This document shows positions 59,868-64,000 of a stretch of 64,000 nucleotides of DNA, one piece after another (the first letter of the stretch is position 1; each line of letters begins with the position of its first letter). Made by a program: the position numbers and the translations under genes. This DNA comes from Miniimonas arenae (GTDB taxonomy: Bacteria; Actinomycetota; Actinomycetes; Actinomycetales; Beutenbergiaceae): the NCBI RefSeq assembly GCF_006351005.1, contig NZ_VENP01000010.1, forward strand, positions 1 to 64,000, given 5' to 3'. A model generated the notes under the pieces. The model saw only the letters and a list, made by a program, of their open reading frames with translations, had not been told where the DNA came from and did not search any database.

Positions 59868-61876
59868 CCGCTGCGACCGGGCCCACCGGCCAGGGCGATC
59901 CAGGCGGGCCGACGGCGCCTCCCGGACCCTCGGCGCCCGCTGGGGACGCGACTCCCGCGGGGGCCGGGGCGTGCGGCGGGGTCATCGCGCGCACCGAGGG
60001 CACCGGACGCCCGCGGGTGCGCCCCTACGGCGAGGCTGCCCTGCTCGTCGACGTGCCCACGGCCGCGCACGCGCGTGCGCTCGGCGCGCTCGCGCGCGAG
60101 CTGCCCGACGTCGAGGACGTCGTCCCCGCGGCGTCGTCCCTGCTCGTGCGGGTCGCCCTGCCCGAGGCCACCGCACTCGTCGCGGCGCGACTCGCCGCGC
60201 TCGGCACGCCCGCGCCCGAGAGCGGCACGCCGGGGCGGCACGTCGAGATCCCGGTGACGTACGACGGCGAGGACCTCCCCGCGCTGGCGGCGCACCTCGG
60301 GCTGAGCGTGGGCGAGGTCGTGGCGCGGCACAGCGCGCCGCGCTACACGGCGGCGTTCGCGGGCTTCGCGCCCGGCTTCGTCTACCTCGAGGGCGTGCCC
60401 GTCGAGCTCGTGGTCCCCCGGCGGTCCGAGCCGCGAAAGCGCGTCCCGCGCGGCGCCGTGGCGCTGGCGGCCGGCTACACCGCCGTCTACCCGCGCGAGA
60501 GCCCGGGCGGCTGGCACCTGCTCGGTCGCACCGAGGTGACGCTGTTCGACCCGACCCGCGCGGAGCCGGCCCTCGTCCGCCCGGGTGACACCGTGTCCTT
60601 CGTGCCGGACGCGGTGCCCCGCTCGGCGGCGGCCCTGCCGGTGGACTCGGCGGACGGTTCGGCGGGCAGTTCGTCGGGCGGCGCCGTGGCCCACCGAGGC
60701 GCGCCTCCGGCGACGAAGAGCGGCCCGGTGGCGGTCTGCCCGGACCCGACCCGTGGCAGGTCGACGGCAGGTGGCAGGTCGACGGCAGTCGAGGTGCTCG
60801 CGCCCGGGCCGCTCACGATCGTGACCGACCTCGGCCGCGCGGGCCGGGCCGACGTGGGCGTCGCGCCGTCGGGCGCCTTCGACGTCGACGCGCACCGCAC
60901 CGCCAACGCGCTCGTGGGCAACGACGAGGGCGCCGCGACGCTCGAGGTCCTGCTGGGCCCGCTGGTGCTCAGGGCCGACGGCGCGGTCGTGCTCGCCGTC
61001 GTCGGTCCGGCGGTGCCGGTGCGGGTGAACGGGCTCGCCGTCGAGAGCGGACGCGCGATCGTGGTGCCCGCCGGCACTCGCCTGGAGGTCGGACCCGCCT
61101 CCGCGGGCCTGCGCTGCTGGGTGGCGGTCGCTGGGGGCTGGGACGTCCCGCCGGTGGTCGGCTCGCGTGCTCGCGACACCCTCGCCGGGCTCGGACCCGA
61201 GCCGCTCGCAGCGGGGACCGTGCTGACAGTGGGTCGCGCCCACCGTGCGCACCGCCACGTCGGCTGCGACTCGCGCACCGCGGCCCGGGGCACCGCGCGC
61301 ACCGGTGCCGGTGCCGATGCCGGTGTCGGTGCCGGTGTCGGTGCCGATGCCGGTGCCGGTGCCCATCGCAGTGCGGATGCCGGTGCTGTCCCAAAGAGCG
61401 GCACAAGCGTCCGACCCGCGGGCGACTCGAGGGCGGGAGCTCCCGAGCCCACGCGGCGCACGCCGGACGCGGCAGCGCCGCCCGGCCGCGTCGCGGAGCT
61501 GCCCGTGCTCCCGCCGCCGCGACCGGAGCTGCTGGCGCCGGGCGCCTGGGACGCGATGCTCGACTCCGCGTACATCGTGAGTCACGAGGCCAACCGCGTC
61601 GCCGTCCGCCTCGACGGGCCGGCCGTCGCGACGCGCGCCCCGGCCGATCTGCCCTCCCAAGGGCTCGTGGCCGGCGCGGTGCAGGTCCCGCCGTCGGGGC
61701 GGCCGGTCGTGTTCGGACCAGATCACCCGCTCACCGGCGGCTACCCGGTCGCGGCCGTGCTCACCTCGGCGGGTCTCGCCCGCCTGGCACAGCTGCGACC
61801 CGGTGCGGCCGTGCGGTTCGTCACCGCGCCGGCCGGTGACAACCCTGCGGGTGACAGCCCTGCGTGGGGCTCGTGA
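59864..61876 (+). CDS. 5-oxoprolinase subunits PxpB-PxpC fusion
   Basis: 670 residues. After a 40-residue Gly/Pro/Ala leader, residues ~45-255 are PxpB (KipI-like: VRPYGEAALLVDVP, AFAGFAPGFVYLEGVP, YPRESPGGWHLLGRT), then a Ser/Gly linker, then PxpC (KipA-like: ITIVTDLGRAGRADVGVAPSGAFD, NALVGNDEGAATLEV, RCWVAVAGGWDVPP, and the C-terminal HPLTGGYPVAAVLT). The PxpC part is interrupted at about 477-540 by a low-complexity Gly/Ala/Asp/Val stretch coded by 6-bp repeats. Fused BC proteins are known in other bacteria. GTG start in the pxpA stop. Confidence 0.9.
   Translation: MTAATGPTGQGDPGGPTAPPGPSAPAGDATPAGAGACGGVIARTEGTGRPRVRPYGEAALLVDVPTAAHARALGALARELPDVEDVVPAASSLLVRVALPEATALVAARLAALGTPAPESGTPGRHVEIPVTYDGEDLPALAAHLGLSVGEVVARHSAPRYTAAFAGFAPGFVYLEGVPVELVVPRRSEPRKRVPRGAVALAAGYTAVYPRESPGGWHLLGRTEVTLFDPTRAEPALVRPGDTVSFVPDAVPRSAAALPVDSADGSAGSSSGGAVAHRGAPPATKSGPVAVCPDPTRGRSTAGGRSTAVEVLAPGPLTIVTDLGRAGRADVGVAPSGAFDVDAHRTANALVGNDEGAATLEVLLGPLVLRADGAVVLAVVGPAVPVRVNGLAVESGRAIVVPAGTRLEVGPASAGLRCWVAVAGGWDVPPVVGSRARDTLAGLGPEPLAAGTVLTVGRAHRAHRHVGCDSRTAARGTARTGAGADAGVGAGVGADAGAGAHRSADAGAVPKSGTSVRPAGDSRAGAPEPTRRTPDAAAPPGRVAELPVLPPPRPELLAPGAWDAMLDSAYIVSHEANRVAVRLDGPAVATRAPADLPSQGLVAGAVQVPPSGRPVVFGPDHPLTGGYPVAAVLTSAGLARLAQLRPGAAVRFVTAPAGDNPAGDSPAWGS
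61300..61370 (+). repeat. 6-bp GGTGCC/GGTGTC repeat in pxpBC
   Basis: About 11 six-base units of GGTGCCGGT-type, giving AGADAG-like residues in the PxpC insertion. Confidence 0.8.
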
Positions 61877-61941
61877 TCGGCTGGTTCCTGCACCGCCGTC
61901 GCATCCGCCGTCGCATCCGCCGTCTCGCCGTCAAGCGCTGA
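61873..61941 (+). CDS. Possible 22-residue Arg-rich micro-ORF coupled to pxpBC
   Basis: Frame from GTG 61873 (overlapping the pxpBC TGA as GTGA) to TGA 61939-61941, then a terminator 10 bases on. Sequence begins MIGWFLHRRRIRRRI and ends RRLAVKR: hydrophobic start, nine arginines, built from a 12-base repeat. GTGA coupling is the rule for real genes here. No homologue known, and length forbids certainty. Confidence 0.4.
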   Translation: MIGWFLHRRRIRRRIRRLAVKR

Positions 61942-61951
61942 CCGGCGCACG

Positions 61952-61989
61952 AGCGCCGAGGGCCCGGGAGATCCCGGGCCCTCGGCGCT
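61952..61989. terminator. Strong hairpin between pxp operon and xanthine permease
   Basis: Perfect 17-bp stem (61952-61968 with 61973-61989), loop AGAT. Convergent location serves both strands. Confidence 0.8.
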
Positions 61990-62102
61990 GAGTCGTGCGT
62001 GGGAGTCGATCGGGGGGCGGGTGCGGCGACCACCGGCCGATCACCGACCGACCACCGGCCGCCTGCGGCCCCGACCGCGACGCGCGACCGTCCCCGAACG
62101 CG

Positions 62103-63581
62103 TCAGACGGTCGGCGCGGCCTTCGTGGGCTGCTCCATGTCGTCCGGGACGGTGCCGCCGTCGGCCAGGACACGCGCCTCCTCGGCCTGCACCATGAGCG
62201 GCGGCGCCGCGGCGATGACGGAGGGGTCCTTCGGCCGACCCGGCAGCAGGACGTTGAAGAACAGGTTGAGCAGCACCGAGACGATCGCCGCCGCCGAGAT
62301 GCCCGAGTGCGCGATCGTGACGAACCACGTGGGGAACTGGTCCCAGAACGTCGGCACCACCACGGGGATCACGCCGAACGCGAGCGCGACGGCGACGATC
62401 ACGAGGTTGTTGTTGCCCTGGTAGTCCACCTTCGACAGCGTCCGGACGCCGCTCGCCGCGACCGTCCCGAACAGCACGATGCCGGCGCCCCCGAGGACCG
62501 GGCCGGGGATGAGGTTGACCACCCCGGCCAGCACTGGCGACAGCCCCAGCAGCAGGAGCACGGCACCACCCGCGGCCACGGCGAACCGGCTCTTGATGCC
62601 GGTCAGCGCGACGAGCCCGACGTTCTGGGCGAACGCGGTCGCGGGGAAGGTGTTGAACACCGGGGCGACGGCGGAGGACAGCATGTCGGCCCGCAGGCCG
62701 TCGGCCACGCGTCGGGAGTCGACCTTCGTCCCGACGACCTCGCCGACGGCGAGGATGTCCGCCGTCGTCTCGACCATGATGACGAGCACGACGATCGTCA
62801 TGGAGATGATCGCCCCGACCTCGAACATCGGCATGCCGAACGCGAAGGGCGTGGGGAAGCCGAGGATCGACGCGTCGCCGAGCGCCGAGAACGACGAGCG
62901 CCCGATGATCAGCGCCGCGACCGTGCCGACCACGAGGCCGAGCAGCACCGCGAGCCGCGACGTCGCCTTGATCTTCGCCAGGACAAGCACGACGGCGAGC
63001 GTGAACATCGCGAGGCCGATGTCCCGCAGGTTGCCGAAGCTCTCGTTCGGGACCCGCTCGCCGTCGACCGTGATCATCTCCTGACCGGTGATCCACCGCG
63101 CCGCGACCGGCATGAGCGAGAGCCCGATCACGGTGATGATCGTGCCCGTGACCACGGGCGGGAAGAACCGCACGATCCGGGCGAAGAACGGTGCGATCAC
63201 GAAGCCGACGACCGCCGCGACGACGATCGCGCCGTACACGTGCCGCAGCCCCTCGGTCCCACCGCCGGTGCTGCCGATGATCGCGGTCATCGTGGAGACG
63301 GCCGCGAAGGAGATCCCCTGGACGAGCGGGAGCTGCGCGCCGAGGAACGGGACGCCGAGCGTCTGCAGGATCGTGGCGGCCCCGGACAGGAACAGGCCGC
63401 TCGCCACGAGCAGGGTGAGCTCGGGGCCCGAGAGCCCCGCCGCGCCGCCGATGATGAGCGGGACGGAGATCACCCCGCCGAACATGGCGAGGATGTGCTG
63501 GAGGCCGTAGCCGAGCGTCCTGCCCGGGCTCAGCCGTTCGTCCTCAGGCCGCACGGTGGCGGCCGGGGTGGTGGTGGTCAT
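62103..63581 (-). CDS. NCS2 family uracil/xanthine/urate permease
   Basis: 492 residues, about 12-14 membrane helices. Family signatures: GLQHILAMFGG in TM1, FPPVVTGTIITVIGLSLMP, VETTADILAVGEVVG with the transport-critical acids, and QNVGLVALTGIKSR. Next to hydroxyisourate hydrolase and UraD, so urate or xanthine is the most likely cargo. ATG start two bases after the uraH stop. Confidence 0.9.
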   Translation of the reverse strand: MTTTTPAATVRPEDERLSPGRTLGYGLQHILAMFGGVISVPLIIGGAAGLSGPELTLLVASGLFLSGAATILQTLGVPFLGAQLPLVQGISFAAVSTMTAIIGSTGGGTEGLRHVYGAIVVAAVVGFVIAPFFARIVRFFPPVVTGTIITVIGLSLMPVAARWITGQEMITVDGERVPNESFGNLRDIGLAMFTLAVVLVLAKIKATSRLAVLLGLVVGTVAALIIGRSSFSALGDASILGFPTPFAFGMPMFEVGAIISMTIVVLVIMVETTADILAVGEVVGTKVDSRRVADGLRADMLSSAVAPVFNTFPATAFAQNVGLVALTGIKSRFAVAAGGAVLLLLGLSPVLAGVVNLIPGPVLGGAGIVLFGTVAASGVRTLSKVDYQGNNNLVIVAVALAFGVIPVVVPTFWDQFPTWFVTIAHSGISAAAIVSVLLNLFFNVLLPGRPKDPSVIAAAPPLMVQAEEARVLADGGTVPDDMEQPTKAAPTV

Positions 63582-63583
63582 GC

Positions 63584-63916
63584 TCAGCTCCCTCGGTAGG
63601 TGGTGAAGGCGAAAGGGCTCAGGAGGACGGGCAGGTGCCAGTGCTGACCCGGGTCGCCGTCGATCCGGACGTGGAGGGTGATGCGCGGGTGCACGTGGTC
63701 GACGCCGAGCGCGTCGTAGTGCGCGCCCGTCTCGAGGCGCAGCTCGTAGACCCCGGCGGGCAGGAGGTCGGGACCGAGCCGCTCGACGCGGCCGTCGCCG
63801 TCGGTCGCCGCCTCGGCGATCGGGCCGTCGGGGCCGAGGAGCACGACGGCGACGCCCGCCACGGGACGTCCCGTCGCCGCGTCGAGCACGTGCGTCGTGA
63901 CGTGGGAGCGCGTCAT
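63584..63916 (-). CDS. uraH: 5-hydroxyisourate hydrolase
   Basis: 110-residue transthyretin-like enzyme hydrolysing 5-hydroxyisourate in urate breakdown. Starts TRSHVTTHVLDAATGRPV with the catalytic His region, HVHPRITLHVRID in the middle, and ends in the diagnostic YRGS. Overlaps the uraD stop by four bases (ATGA). Confidence 0.94.
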   Translation of the reverse strand: MTRSHVTTHVLDAATGRPVAGVAVVLLGPDGPIAEAATDGDGRVERLGPDLLPAGVYELRLETGAHYDALGVDHVHPRITLHVRIDGDPGQHWHLPVLLSPFAFTTYRGS

Positions 63917-64000
63917 GCGAACGCTCCCGCCAGGCGCAGCCGGGTGATCTCGCGCAGCTGGTCGGCGACCTCGGCGACCTCGGTGGCCGGGTCGTTCGTG
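63913..64000 (-). CDS. uraD: OHCU decarboxylase UraD, C-terminal end only
   Basis: The last 29 codons of a gene running beyond the window: NDPATEVAEVADQLREIT followed by RLRLAGAFA, matching the C-terminal helix of 2-oxo-4-hydroxy-4-carboxy-5-ureidoimidazoline decarboxylase. It converts the UraH product to allantoin. Assignment rests on this helix plus context. Confidence 0.75.
   Translation of the reverse strand, partial: TNDPATEVAEVADQLREITRLRLAGAFA

Overview
The window is a very GC-rich chromosomal segment (roughly 73-75% by eye) of an actinobacterium. The high GC, frequent GTG starts, many 4-base GTGA/ATGA gene overlaps and several apparent leaderless genes all fit Actinobacteria. The gene content (secreted rhamnogalacturonan lyase, GlgE pathway, ATP synthase context) suggests Micrococcales, possibly a Cellulomonas-like plant-polysaccharide degrader; the genus is an inference. 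I see no rRNA, tRNA, CRISPR array, insertion sequence or phage. It reads as ordinary chromosome with a few accessory inserts.

Region 1 (1-15.8 kb, + strand) is a conserved housekeeping block with the gene order known from Mycobacterium tuberculosis Rv1297-Rv1312: rho (5' end cut), rpmE, prfA, prmC, a small VanZ-like gene on the minus strand, tsaC, a WecA/Rfe-like lipid-linked sugar-phosphate transferase, an AtpI-like protein, atpBEFHAGDC, a DUF2550 protein, the mismatch endonuclease nucS and a small zinc-ribbon-like protein. Region 2 (15.8-28.9 kb) is more accessory: a secreted PL11 rhamnogalacturonan lyase whose reading frame is broken twice, an ABC-F ATPase behind a tandem-repeat tract, a VapBC toxin-antitoxin pair, two alpha/beta hydrolases, an intergenic 28-bp inverted repeat, a DivIVA/Scy-like coiled-coil gene, and a divergent operon for an envelope protein, a lipoprotein and a CnoX-like thioredoxin/TPR protein.

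Region 3 (28.9-41.4 kb, mostly - strand) is a storage-glucan unit: glgE, treS and a continuous maltokinase-branching enzyme gene (mak-glgB) overlap in one operon, which covers trehalose -> maltose -> maltose-1-phosphate -> branched alpha-glucan. Divergent pfkA and nearby glgX link the glucan to glycolysis. Region 4 (41.5-56.2 kb) resembles the mycobacterial Rv3010c-Rv3029c neighbourhood: etfB-etfA, a kinase-like protein, a NifS/IscS-type cysteine desulfurase, an ABC-2 exporter, mnmA (which would use the desulfurase's sulfur), a MetE-like protein and ligA.

Region 5 (56.2-64 kb) holds a TetR regulator with its DHA2-family exporter, a 5-oxoprolinase operon (pxpA, then a pxpB-pxpC fusion, then a possible 22-residue Arg-rich ORF) and, convergent to it, a urate/xanthine catabolic operon (uraD, cut by the window end; uraH; an NCS2 permease). 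The most notable observations are the Mak-GlgB fusion, the lyase frame break lying exactly on a CTT-TAA-C +1 shift-type sequence, the long intergenic inverted repeat, the Arg-rich micro-ORF, and the set of genes with an A-N3-T hexamer 6-8 bases before the start codon.
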